64,000 nt of DNA, from NCBI RefSeq assembly GCF_009192945.1, contig NZ_NSET01000021.1:1-64000 (forward strand), read 5' to 3'. Shown piece by piece: positions 54,177-62,701 of this stretch. How positions within the stretch are numbered: the stretch's first letter is position 1; each line of letters starts with the position of its first letter. The DNA is from Xanthomonas maliensis (GTDB taxonomy: Bacteria > Pseudomonadota > Gammaproteobacteria > Xanthomonadales > Xanthomonadaceae). A program made the translations under genes and the position numbers. The notes beneath the pieces are model-generated. The model worked only from the letters and a program-made list of their open reading frames with translations, had not been told where the DNA came from and did not search any database.

Positions 54177-55120
54177 GGCAAGGCATCGAGATCGACATTG
54201 CCGCCGGACAGCAGCAGGCCGATCCGTCGGCCGGCAAACCGCGCCGGCTCGGCAAGCACAGCGGCCAGGACGGTCGCCGAGGACGGCTCGACCACTTGCT
54301 TGAGCACCTGCCACAGCAAGCGCATCGCCTGCACCACCGCCGCATCGTCAACGGTGACCACCTGCGCGCCGGCAGCCTGCAGGATGGCAAAGTTCGGGAC
54401 ACCGAGCGTGCCACGCAGGCCGTCGCACACTGTCTCGGGCACGCCATCGACCAGCCGCTGCCCGGCGGCCAGCGAGCGCGCGGTATCGGCAGCACCGGCC
54501 GGTTCGGCCAGGACCAACGCGCAATCGGGGGCAGTCTGCAACGCCAGTGCGGCACCGGCCGCCAGGCCGCCGCCGCCGACTGGCGCCACCAGCACATCCA
54601 CTCCGCCACTCTGCTGCAACAGCTCCAGCGTGGCGGTGCCTTGGCCAGCGATCACCGCGGCATCGGCATAGGGATGCACCAAGGTCGCGCCGCTGCTGGC
54701 CTGCACCTCCGCGCATAACTGCTCGCGCGCGGCCATGGTCGGCGGGCAACGCCACAAGGTGGCGCCATGGCGGGTGATGTTGGCCAACTTGGCCGCGACG
54801 GCGCCTTCCGGCACCACCACATGGCAGGCGATGCCACGGGTGCGGGCCGCCAGCGCCAGCGCAGCGCCATGGTTACCGGACGAGTGTGTGACCACCCCGC
54901 GCCTGGCCACGGCCTCCGGCAACGACCACACCGCATTGCAGGCCCCGCGGAACTTGAAGGCGCCGCTGCGCTGCAGATGTTCGGCCTTGAAGCAGAGCTG
55001 CGCGCCGCTGAGGGCGTCCAGCGTCTGCGACGTCAGCAGCGGCGTCGGCACAGTATACGGGGCGATGCGCGCGGCGGCCTGAAGCAGGTCGCGGTGCGCA
55101 GGGAGAACCGTTTCGATCAT
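54161..55120 (-). CDS. Threonine/serine dehydratase-family PLP enzyme
   Basis: 319 residues, fold type II PLP enzyme: PTPLLTSQTL, PLP lysine in RSGAFKFRGACN, phosphate-binding THSSGNHGAALALAA, and the glycine loop VAPVGGGGLAAGAALA, with LLLSGGNVDLDAL at the C-terminus. No regulatory ACT domain, so it resembles catabolic threonine dehydratase or serine racemase rather than IlvA. Substrate cannot be decided from sequence. Confidence 0.88.
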   Translation of the reverse strand: MIETVLPAHRDLLQAAARIAPYTVPTPLLTSQTLDALSGAQLCFKAEHLQRSGAFKFRGACNAVWSLPEAVARRGVVTHSSGNHGAALALAARTRGIACHVVVPEGAVAAKLANITRHGATLWRCPPTMAAREQLCAEVQASSGATLVHPYADAAVIAGQGTATLELLQQSGGVDVLVAPVGGGGLAAGAALALQTAPDCALVLAEPAGAADTARSLAAGQRLVDGVPETVCDGLRGTLGVPNFAILQAAGAQVVTVDDAAVVQAMRLLWQVLKQVVEPSSATVLAAVLAEPARFAGRRIGLLLSGGNVDLDALPWAGA

Positions 55121-55277
55121 GCGCCAAGATTAGCGTATCGTCCGCTTCTTCACGGTCGTACGCACGCGCCCGACGCACTCTGATCCGGTGCGCGCAGCGC
55201 GCAGAACGGCAGAGTTAAGGACCAATTCAAAAGCATGGTTCGAAAGTGACACCATGGTTGCAGGAGGGCGCCATCGT

Positions 55278-55682
55278 ATGAAACTTCGTTTGCTGTTCGC
55301 CGCCGGGCTGTTGGCCCTGGGCGGCTGCGCCACCTACAGCTCCACTGGCGTGGGCCCGGGCGGTTATTACCGCGGTGCGCCAGCCGTGCAGTATCGCTAC
55401 CCGCCCGGGTACTCGCCCTATTTTTATGGCAACCCCTATGGCGCCGGCTGGATCGGCCTGTACGACTACCCGGTGTATCCGGTGTATCGCGGTGGCTATT
55501 ACTACCGGCCCTACGACCGTCGGCCGCAGTACCGTCCGCCGCGTCCGCAGAACGCCACACCTCCCCGTCCGGCCATGCAGTCGCCGCCGCGTCCGGCGCC
55601 CCGTCCCAGTGGTCCTCCAGGCGTGATCCGGCAGATCGAACGGCAAACCGCGCCACGTAACATCCGTCAGCAGATTCCGTAG
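55278..55682 (+). CDS. Small Tyr/Pro-rich lipoprotein
   Basis: 134 residues from the ATG at 55278 with AGGAGG upstream. Signal peptide and lipobox (LLALGGC). The mature part is dominated by Gly/Tyr/Pro (RYPPGYSPYFYGNPYGAG, then YYYRPYDRRPQYRPPRPQ), with no enzymatic motif. It is an outer-membrane lipoprotein of unknown function. Confidence 0.8.
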   Translation: MKLRLLFAAGLLALGGCATYSSTGVGPGGYYRGAPAVQYRYPPGYSPYFYGNPYGAGWIGLYDYPVYPVYRGGYYYRPYDRRPQYRPPRPQNATPPRPAMQSPPRPAPRPSGPPGVIRQIERQTAPRNIRQQIP

Positions 55683-55732
55683 CCAGCTGACTGCGACAGC
55701 GCCCACAGTTGCGAGGATTGGGGGCTTGCGTT

Positions 55733-55917
55733 CAGCCAACACTTGGCTGCAAGCTAGGTGCACTGTGTGACCTGCCGCGTCGTTTTCTGACCCGGACCGA
55801 TCCACACCCGTCTATGTCGATGTCCGACAGGGAAATCTGGATCCCCCCTGTTCCGGCCCTGTCGGATATCGGCGCCTTCAACGCATAAAGCCCCGGCCAG
55901 CCGGGGCTTTATGCGTT
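55733..55917 (+). ncRNA. Candidate small RNA ending in a strong terminator hairpin
   Basis: Three hairpins in a row: CAGCCAA-CAC-TTGGCTG (55733-55749), a 14-bp stem (55819-55832 with 55857-55870, 13 of 14 paired) whose 24-base loop contains CCCCCC, and a perfect 17-bp stem (55880-55896 with 55901-55917, loop CCAG) ending in TTT. The region is non-coding between the lipoprotein gene and mnmG. C-rich loops are a feature reported for Xanthomonas small RNAs that target G-rich ribosome sites. The last hairpin could instead simply terminate the lipoprotein gene. Confidence 0.4.
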
Positions 55918-55974
55918 TAGCGTCGCGAGCGGGCCAGCCAAGGCGCAGGCTGGCCTGTGGTTGTGCGGTCGGCG

Positions 55975-56016
55975 AAAAAAACTAAGGGCCGGCAGTCCCC
56001 CGACTACCGGCCCTTA
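55975..56016 (-). terminator. Minus-strand-oriented Rho-independent terminator
   Basis: TAAGGGCCGG (55983-55992) pairs with CCGGCCCTTA (56007-56016), with AGTC/GACT extending the stem inside a C-rich loop. The A-run 55975-55981 makes a seven-T tract directly after the stem on the minus strand. No minus-strand gene lies upstream of it (mnmG is on plus), so it may end an unannotated minus-strand transcript from 56017-56248. Confidence 0.65.
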
Positions 56017-56145
56017 TGCGACCCCGTCATGCGCGCGGCTGGCCCCTGTTCCAATTCCAGCCTTGCGCCCATGTCGCAATGCCATGACGGGTGCAGTGGG
56101 GATATCCGCACGAAGCATGCCAACTTGAGGGCGGATGTTCTAAAG

Positions 56146-56161
56146 TGTGATTTGAATCACA
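56146..56161. promoter_or_regulatory. Clp/CRP-type binding site
   Basis: TGTGA-TTTGAA-TCACA is a perfect TGTGA-N6-TCACA palindrome, the consensus for the CRP-like regulator Clp in xanthomonads. It lies about 88 bases before mnmG and inside the region that would encode the minus-strand transcript ended at 55975-56016. Which of the two it controls is unknown. Confidence 0.65.
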
Positions 56162-56248
56162 TTTATGGCTTGAGAATGACGGCAGCCGCCCTACAGCCGA
56201 TACTTCTGCCGCCGTTGTTCTCCCATCGCCTCACTTGCCGGTACCGCT

Positions 56249-58153
56249 ATGTCTGATTCCTTCCATCGCTACGACGTCATCGTGATCGGCGGCGGCCATG
56301 CCGGCACCGAAGCGGCCCTGGCGGCGGCGCGCACCGGTGTGCGGACGCTGTTGCTGACGCACAACATCGAGACGGTCGGTGCGATGAGCTGCAACCCGGC
56401 CATCGGCGGGATCGGCAAGGGCCACCTGGTCAAGGAGATCGACGCACTGGGCGGCGCGATGGCGCATGCCGCCGACCTGGCCGGGATCCAGTGGCGCACC
56501 CTCAATGCATCCAAGGGCCCGGCGGTGCGGGCGACCCGCTGCCAAGCCGACCGCAACCTCTATCGCAGCGCGATCCGTCGCCTCGTCGAGGCCCAGCCCA
56601 ACCTGACCGTCTTCCAGGCTGCGGTGGACGACCTGCTGATCGACAACGCGGCCAGCGGCAACGACGTCGTGCGCGGCGTGATCACTCAGACCGGCTTGCG
56701 CTTCGAGGCATCGGCGGTCGTGCTGACCGCCGGGACCTTCCTGGCCGGCAAGATCCACGTCGGCGAAACGCAGTACGCGGCAGGCCGCATGGGCGACCCC
56801 CCGGCCACCACGCTGGCCGCCCGCCTGCGTGAGCGGCCGTTCGTGATCGACCGGCTCAAGACCGGCACCCCGCCGCGGATCGATGGGCGAACGCTCGACT
56901 ACAGCGTGATGGAGGAGCAGCCCGGCGACAATCCATTGCCAGTGATGTCCTTCCTGGGCACGGCCGCCGACCACCCGCGCCAGGTCAGCTGCTGGATCAC
57001 CCACACCACCGAGCAGACCCATGCCATCATCCGCGGCGCGCTGCATCTCTCGCCGCTGTACTCGGGCCAGATCGAGGGCATCGGGCCGCGCTACTGCCCG
57101 TCGATCGAGGACAAGGTGGTGCGCTTTGCCGACAAGGCCAGCCACCAGATCTTCGTCGAGCCCGAAGGGCTGGAGGTGATGGAGATCTACCCCAACGGCA
57201 TCTCCACTTCGCTGCCGTTCGACGTGCAGCTGGCGCTGGTGCGCTCGATCCGCGGCTTTGCGCAGGCCCATATCACCCGCCCCGGCTACGCGATCGAGTA
57301 CGACTTCTTCGATCCGCGCGGACTCAAGGCTTCGCTGGAGACCAAGAGCGTGGCCGGTCTGTTCTTCGCCGGGCAGATCAATGGCACCACCGGCTATGAG
57401 GAAGCGGCCGCACAGGGGCTGCTGGCCGGCCTCAATGCCGCCCGCCATGCGCGCGCGCTGCCGGCATGGTCGCCGCGCCGCGACGAAGCCTATCTGGGCG
57501 TGCTGGTCGACGACCTGATCACCCACGGCACCACCGAGCCATACCGCATGTTCACCAGCCGCGCCGAGTACCGCCTGCAACTGCGCGAGGACAACGCCGA
57601 CCTACGCCTGACCGCGATCGGCCGCGACCTGGGCTTGGTCGACGATGCCCGCTGGGCGCGCTTTACCGCCAAGCAGGAAGCCGTGCAGCGCGAGCGCACG
57701 CGTCTGGCCGGATTGTGGGCGACGCCGGGCAATGCGCTGGGCCGCGAGGTCTCCGAAGCACTCGGTGTGGCGGTCAGTCGCGAGACCTGCGTGCTGGATC
57801 TGATCAAGCGCCCCGAGCTGGGCTATGCCGCACTGATGCGGGTGCCGGCATTGGGACCGGGCGTGGAGGATGCGCAGGTAGCCGAGCAGGTGGAGATCGG
57901 CGTCAAGTACGCCGGCTATCTCGACCGCCAGAATGAAGAGATTGCCCGCCAGCAGCGCCATGCGGCGACACCGATCCCGGCCGACTTCGACTATGCCGGC
58001 GTACGCGGTCTGTCGGCCGAGGTGCAGCAAAAACTCGAACGCGTGCGGCCGCAAAGCATCGGCCAGGCGCAGCGTATCGCCGGCATGACGCCGGCCGCGA
58101 TTTCCTTGTTGCTGGTCCACCTGGAGCGCGCACGCCGCAGCCAGGTGGCGTGA
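56249..58153 (+). CDS. mnmG: tRNA uridine-5-carboxymethylaminomethyl(34) synthesis enzyme MnmG (GidA)
   Basis: 634 residues, full family length. FAD-binding [17 protein letters not shown] at the N-terminus, [53 protein letters not shown], and [20 protein letters not shown] in the C-terminal part. With MnmE it modifies U34 of several tRNAs. It stands alone; a Clp-type site lies upstream and a GC hairpin (GCCGGG/CCCGGC, 58162-58183) follows. Confidence 0.97.
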   Translation: MSDSFHRYDVIVIGGGHAGTEAALAAARTGVRTLLLTHNIETVGAMSCNPAIGGIGKGHLVKEIDALGGAMAHAADLAGIQWRTLNASKGPAVRATRCQADRNLYRSAIRRLVEAQPNLTVFQAAVDDLLIDNAASGNDVVRGVITQTGLRFEASAVVLTAGTFLAGKIHVGETQYAAGRMGDPPATTLAARLRERPFVIDRLKTGTPPRIDGRTLDYSVMEEQPGDNPLPVMSFLGTAADHPRQVSCWITHTTEQTHAIIRGALHLSPLYSGQIEGIGPRYCPSIEDKVVRFADKASHQIFVEPEGLEVMEIYPNGISTSLPFDVQLALVRSIRGFAQAHITRPGYAIEYDFFDPRGLKASLETKSVAGLFFAGQINGTTGYEEAAAQGLLAGLNAARHARALPAWSPRRDEAYLGVLVDDLITHGTTEPYRMFTSRAEYRLQLREDNADLRLTAIGRDLGLVDDARWARFTAKQEAVQRERTRLAGLWATPGNALGREVSEALGVAVSRETCVLDLIKRPELGYAALMRVPALGPGVEDAQVAEQVEIGVKYAGYLDRQNEEIARQQRHAATPIPADFDYAGVRGLSAEVQQKLERVRPQSIGQAQRIAGMTPAAISLLLVHLERARRSQVA

Positions 58154-58261
58154 GCCGCATTGCCGGGCACCGATCGGCCCGGCGATGCAGCATCGACACG
58201 CATCAGTCACGGAGCGCGGCGCCGTCATCGATGACCGGCGGACGCGTCCTTGCGTGAATGC

Positions 58262-59221
58262 TCACTCCTGCGCGGCCACCGGCAATAGGCGCTGACGCAG
58301 CAGCAGCGCGGCCAGGTCCAGCGTTTCGCCAGCGACGCGCATCATGCCGCCCATGTTGATGAAGCCGTGGATCATGCCGGGGCAGACCCGCACGATCGTC
58401 TCCACGCCCGCCTCGCGCAGGCGCTGTGCATAGTGCAACCCCTCGTCATGCAGCGCATCGCGATCGGCCAGCACCACCAGCGCAGGCGCGACCCCGGTCA
58501 CGTCGGGTACCAGCGCCGGCGAAATACGCCAGTCCAAAGCCAGCGACGGATCCGGCAGCAACTGGCGATCGAAGAAGCGCATCGCCGCCTCAGTCAGCGG
58601 CGGGATGCCGGCGTTGTGCACCCGTGAAGGGAAAGGATTGTCCGGCCGCACATCGGTCAGCGGATAGATGAGCACCTGGCAGCGCAGGGCGATGCCCGCA
58701 TCGCGCGCGTCCAGGGCAGCGGCGGCGGCCAGCGCACCGCCCATGCTGTCGCCGGCGACGGCCAGGCGCTGCGGATCGGCGCCGACCTCGGCCGGATGGG
58801 CCGCAAGCCAATGCACGACGGCGATGACATCCTCGATGCCTGCCGGTGCCGGATGCTCGGGCGCCAGGCGATAGTCCACCGCCAACACCTGACAGCCGGC
58901 GCGCGCGGCCAGCGCCCGGCACACGTCGTCATGCGAATCGAGGTCGCCGACCACGCCGCCGCCACCGTGCAGGAAGACGCAGGTGGGCGCCGGACCGCTG
59001 TCCAGGCCATGCGGGCGATACAGCCGCAGCGGAATCGCTCCGGCCGGTCCCGGGGCTTGCAGATCGCGGACCTCGGCCATCTCCGCGCGCGGGAAGCCGA
59101 ACTGCGCAGCGAGTCCGCGCATCATCGCCCGCGCATCGGACAGCGGCAGTTGCTCCATCGGCGGCTGCCCCGACTGCTGGGCGATGGCGAAGAAACGGAC
59201 GACGTCTGGATCGAAGTACAT
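58262..59221 (-). CDS. Alpha/beta hydrolase of the hormone-sensitive-lipase (acetyl esterase) family
   Basis: 319 residues from the ATG at 59221 with GGGAGGG upstream (a longer start at 59248 is possible). Motifs: CVFLHGGGGVVGDLDSHDD (oxyanion hole), VDYRLAPEHPAPAGIED, nucleophile GDSMGGALAAA, ADRDALHDEG (acid) and MIHGFINMGG (histidine). No signal peptide. Typical cytoplasmic esterase on short-chain esters; natural substrate unknown. It is convergent with mnmG. Confidence 0.9.
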   Translation of the reverse strand: MYFDPDVVRFFAIAQQSGQPPMEQLPLSDARAMMRGLAAQFGFPRAEMAEVRDLQAPGPAGAIPLRLYRPHGLDSGPAPTCVFLHGGGGVVGDLDSHDDVCRALAARAGCQVLAVDYRLAPEHPAPAGIEDVIAVVHWLAAHPAEVGADPQRLAVAGDSMGGALAAAAALDARDAGIALRCQVLIYPLTDVRPDNPFPSRVHNAGIPPLTEAAMRFFDRQLLPDPSLALDWRISPALVPDVTGVAPALVVLADRDALHDEGLHYAQRLREAGVETIVRVCPGMIHGFINMGGMMRVAGETLDLAALLLRQRLLPVAAQE

Positions 59222-59487
59222 GGATGGCCCTCCCGGGCGGCTGTGCAAGCGAAGTCGACCGGATTGTTATGCCTCATAACTGTTTTCGCAAATAAGCGAA
59301 ATCCGGACACTGCGTGCCGCCATCGGGTTTTCACCGGGATGACGCTGACAACCGTGGCGAAAACCGCGTGGCACAAGCCCGCCGCGGCCACGCGCACGCT
59401 TTCCTGCGTGGCCCCGCACACCCAAGCAGCGCCACTTCGCACTGCATCGCAGCATGGACGCGCGCCAACAGGCGGTGGGGATTGCGC

Positions 59488-60345
59488 TCAGTCCTCGCTG
59501 GCGGCGGCTTCGCGGCCCTGCTGGCGAATCAGCGCTTCCTGGCGAGCGTCCTCGATCGAGGCGCGCACCGCCCGCACGTCCGCGCGTCGGGTATCGAAGC
59601 GGAAACGCCCGGTCAGCACCGTCTCTGGCTGCAAGTCGCCCTTCTCGTAGAGCGCCCACATCTCCTCGCCGTAGTGGGTTTGCAGCAGGTCCGGCGCGAA
59701 CCGGCCCAGGTAGTCGCGCAGGTTGTGCACGTCGCGCAGCAGCATGCTGCGCGCGGCATTGTTGCCGGCGGCGCTGACCACCTGCGGAAAATCGATCACC
59801 ACCGGGCCAGCGGGCGATACCAGCACGTTGTATTCGGACAGGTCGCCATGCACCAGGCCCACGCACAGCATCTTGACCACGTCGCCCACCAGGCTGGCAT
59901 GGAAGGCCAGCGCCTGCTCGGCATCCAGCTCGACCTCGGCCAAGCGGGGTGCGCTATGTCCGGCCTCGTCGGTGACCAGATCCATCAGCAGCACGCCGTG
60001 GAAATAGCCACGCGGCCGCGGGACGTGTACGCCGAGATCGACCAGCTGGTACAGCGTTTCGGCCTCGGTATTCTTCCACGCGGTTTCCGCCTCCCGGCGC
60101 CCGAACTTGGTCGCCTTGCCCATCGCACGCGCCTGCCGGCTACCGCGCACCTTGCGGCCTTCCTGGTATTGCACACGCGCCTGGAAGCTGCGCTGCGCCA
60201 TATCCTTGTAGACCTTGGCGCACAGCACCTCATCGCCGGCGGCGACCACGTAGACCGAGGCCTCCTTGCCGCTCTTGAGTGGACGGAGCACCTGATCGAT
60301 GACGCCGTCGTCGATCAACGGCTGCAGGCCCTGGGGAGTTTTCAT
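59488..60345 (-). CDS. RIO-type serine/threonine protein kinase
   Basis: 285 residues from the ATG at 60345. Nucleotide-binding SGKEASVYVVAAGDEVLCAK with the catalytic lysine, RRREAETAWKN-like helix, LVDLGVHVPRPRGYFHGVLL, catalytic loop VHGDLSEYNVLV and metal-binding VVIDFPQ. This is the RIO1/RioA-like family, found in some bacteria; targets are unknown. It is divergent from the IclR-type regulator, with 144 bases between the starts. Confidence 0.9.
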   Translation of the reverse strand: MKTPQGLQPLIDDGVIDQVLRPLKSGKEASVYVVAAGDEVLCAKVYKDMAQRSFQARVQYQEGRKVRGSRQARAMGKATKFGRREAETAWKNTEAETLYQLVDLGVHVPRPRGYFHGVLLMDLVTDEAGHSAPRLAEVELDAEQALAFHASLVGDVVKMLCVGLVHGDLSEYNVLVSPAGPVVIDFPQVVSAAGNNAARSMLLRDVHNLRDYLGRFAPDLLQTHYGEEMWALYEKGDLQPETVLTGRFRFDTRRADVRAVRASIEDARQEALIRQQGREAAASED

Positions 60346-60489
60346 GAACGGAAAAGGACCGCGTGCGATACCAGGGGTGATTATGCGGCAAGCCAGATGA
60401 AGCACACGCTCCACGTCGTCAGGCAGCGGGCCACAGCAGGGCCCAGCGCGAACGCTTACCATGCAGGCCTCTGGTCCGTGCGTAACCCC

Positions 60490-61341
60490 ATGTCCGAGCC
60501 CGCCTCCCGTCCACGTCCATCTGCCACTGCCGCCAGCCACGAACGCGGGTTGCCGCACGAGTTGATGCGACAGATCGCCGCTGCACAAGGCGACCCGGAT
60601 TTCATGACCTCGCTGGGACGCGGGCTGGTGGTGCTGAGCGTGTTCGCCCAGCATGCGCGCGAAGTGACGATGTCGCAGATCAGCCTGGAAACCGGCATCT
60701 CGCGTGCAGCAGTGCGGCGCGTGCTGCATACCCTGGCCAAGCTGGGTTACGTCGGCGAGCAAGGCCGCGGCTATGTGTTGCTGCCGCGCGTGCTCGGCAT
60801 CGGCGGCGCCTATGCCGCATCCTCGTCGATGACCGCCGCCGCGCAGCCGGTGCTGGACGGCTTGCGCGACCAGGTCCACGAATCCTGCTCGCTCGGCGTG
60901 CTCGATGGCGACGACCTGCTGTACGTGGCGCGTGCCGAGACCGTGCGCATCATGTCGATCGGCCTGCGGCCGGGCACGCGCCTGCCGGCGTATTGCACCT
61001 CGATGGGGCGGGTGCTGCTGGCCGCCCTGCCGGAGGACACCTTGCGCGCGTATCTGGAGCGCACCACGCTGCGCCCGCGCACCGACCGCACCCTGACCCA
61101 ACCGACGGTGCTGCGCGAGGTGTTGGCACGTACGCGTCGCGAGGGAATGTGCCTGACCGATCAGGAGCTGGAAATCGGGCTGCGCTCGATCGCGGTGCCG
61201 GTGCGCAATCTACGTGGCGAGGTGATCGCCGCGCTGAACATCGGTGCGCAGGCAGGACGCGTCAGCCTGCAGACCATGCAAAGCCAGCTGCTGGAACCGC
61301 TGCAACAGGCTGCGCAGCGGCTGGGCGCCTTGCTGAGCTGA
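60490..61341 (+). CDS. pcaR: IclR-family regulator of the pca (protocatechuate) genes
   Basis: 283 residues from the ATG at 60490. Winged helix with LGRGLVVLSVFAQHAREVTM, ISLETGISRAAVRRVLHTLAKLG; the C-terminal IclR effector domain has SCSLGVLDGDDLLYVARAE and PAYCTSMGRVLLAALP. The PcaR/PobR-like sequence and adjacency to pcaC, pcaD and pcaB support control of protocatechuate catabolism, probably activated by beta-ketoadipate or protocatechuate. It is convergent with pcaC. Confidence 0.88.
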   Translation: MSEPASRPRPSATAASHERGLPHELMRQIAAAQGDPDFMTSLGRGLVVLSVFAQHAREVTMSQISLETGISRAAVRRVLHTLAKLGYVGEQGRGYVLLPRVLGIGGAYAASSSMTAAAQPVLDGLRDQVHESCSLGVLDGDDLLYVARAETVRIMSIGLRPGTRLPAYCTSMGRVLLAALPEDTLRAYLERTTLRPRTDRTLTQPTVLREVLARTRREGMCLTDQELEIGLRSIAVPVRNLRGEVIAALNIGAQAGRVSLQTMQSQLLEPLQQAAQRLGALLS

Positions 61342-61447
61342 GACCGACGCGGATGACGCAGCTGTCCACTGCTGCGAGGTGGCGATCGCACTGCTCACCA
61401 TCGCTCGATTGCAGCGCCGGCATCGCGCATGCTGCACCGCTCGCTGA

Positions 61448-61843
61448 TCAGCCCTGATCGTTCTCGGCCGCCTGCTCGGCCAGGATCGGCGCTGCCAGCG
61501 CGAACGCATGATTGGCAGCCGGTACCCCGCAGTAGATCGCCGCCTGCAGCAGCACTTCCTTGATCTGGTCAGCAGTCACGCCGTTGTTGCGTGCCGCCCG
61601 CACATGCAATTTGAACTCTTCGTCATGCCCACGCGCCACCATCATCGCCAGCGTCAGCAGCGAGCGTGTATGCGCCGGCAGGCCGTCGCGCGTCCACACC
61701 GTGCCCCAGGCGTAGCGCGTGATCAGCTCCTGGAATTCCTCGTTAAACGCAGTGCGCGCAGCCAACGCGCGGTCCACGTGGGCGTCGCCCAAGACGCGGC
61801 GGCGCACGCTCATGCCCGCCTGGTAACGCTCTGCTTCATCCAT
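61448..61843 (-). CDS. pcaC: 4-carboxymuconolactone decarboxylase
   Basis: 131 residues from the ATG at 61843 with GAGGA upstream. MSVRRRVLGDAHVDRALA, FQELITRYAWGTVWTRDGL, SLLTLAMMVARGHDEEFKLH and QIKEVLLQAAIYCGVPAANH are typical of the CMD family. It makes beta-ketoadipate enol-lactone. It is the last gene of the minus-strand pcaB-pcaD-pcaC run, 64 bases after pcaD. Confidence 0.95.
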   Translation of the reverse strand: MDEAERYQAGMSVRRRVLGDAHVDRALAARTAFNEEFQELITRYAWGTVWTRDGLPAHTRSLLTLAMMVARGHDEEFKLHVRAARNNGVTADQIKEVLLQAAIYCGVPAANHAFALAAPILAEQAAENDQG

Positions 61844-61907
61844 CGATCGTCCTCGCACATGCGCATGGGGAAACGCTGGGATCACGTCGCTGACGCAACC
61901 CACCGGT

Positions 61908-62690
61908 TCAGTCGGCCTGCAGAAACGCCAGCACTGCTGCGTTGAATTCCGCTGGCGATTCGAGATTGCAGATGTGCCGTCCTGGGACCTGGGCGTACTC
62001 CCCATGCGCGCAGGCGTAGGCGATCTCGCGCAGGTCCGGCGGCGGACACACCGGATCGTCGTCGCCCGCCACCGCCAGCAACGGCAGCTCCAGCGAATCC
62101 AGCGCACCGCGGAAGTCGGCATCGGCCACCGCCTGGCAACAGGCGATGTAGCCGGCAGGCGAGGTCGAGACGAAGGCCGCGACCACCATGTCCAGACGCT
62201 GCGCGTAGCTGCTCGCAAAACGCGGAGTGAACCAGCGCTGCAAGGTCGCGTCGACCAGTCCCGGCAAGCCCTCGTTGCGTACCTGTTCGATGCGCGTCTG
62301 CCAGCCGTCGGGGGTGCCGATCCGTTGTGCAGTGGCGCACAGTACCAGCTTGCGCAGACGCTGCGGCGCGTGCAGGCCCAGCCATTGCCCGGTCAACCCG
62401 CCGATCGACAGCCCGCAAAAATCGCTGCGCTCGATCTGCAGCGCATCCCACAACGCCAGCACGTCCTGCCCCAGGTCGGCGACACTGTAGGGCCCGGGCG
62501 GTGTGTCCGAATAGCCATGGCCGCGCCGGTCGTAGCGCAGGATGCGGTAATACGGCGCAAATGCGCCGATCTGCACGTCCCACATATGCAGGTCGGTGCC
62601 CAGCGAGTTGCAGAAGGTCAGCCAGGGCCGGCCCTCGGTCCCGTCCACCCGGTAATGCAGGCGGTGTGTCGGTAATTGCAACTCGGCCAT
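61908..62690 (-). CDS. pcaD: 3-oxoadipate enol-lactonase
   Basis: 260 residues from the ATG at 62690 (AAGGTG upstream). Alpha/beta hydrolase with FCNSLGTDLHMWD, ILRYDRRGHGYSDTP, nucleophile GLSIGGLTGQWLG, and GDDDPVCPP acid region; the histidine is in GRHICNLESP. It hydrolyses the enol-lactone to beta-ketoadipate. 11 bases after pcaB. Confidence 0.94.
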   Translation of the reverse strand: MAELQLPTHRLHYRVDGTEGRPWLTFCNSLGTDLHMWDVQIGAFAPYYRILRYDRRGHGYSDTPPGPYSVADLGQDVLALWDALQIERSDFCGLSIGGLTGQWLGLHAPQRLRKLVLCATAQRIGTPDGWQTRIEQVRNEGLPGLVDATLQRWFTPRFASSYAQRLDMVVAAFVSTSPAGYIACCQAVADADFRGALDSLELPLLAVAGDDDPVCPPPDLREIAYACAHGEYAQVPGRHICNLESPAEFNAAVLAFLQAD

Positions 62691-62701
62691 CAGGAACACC
62701 T

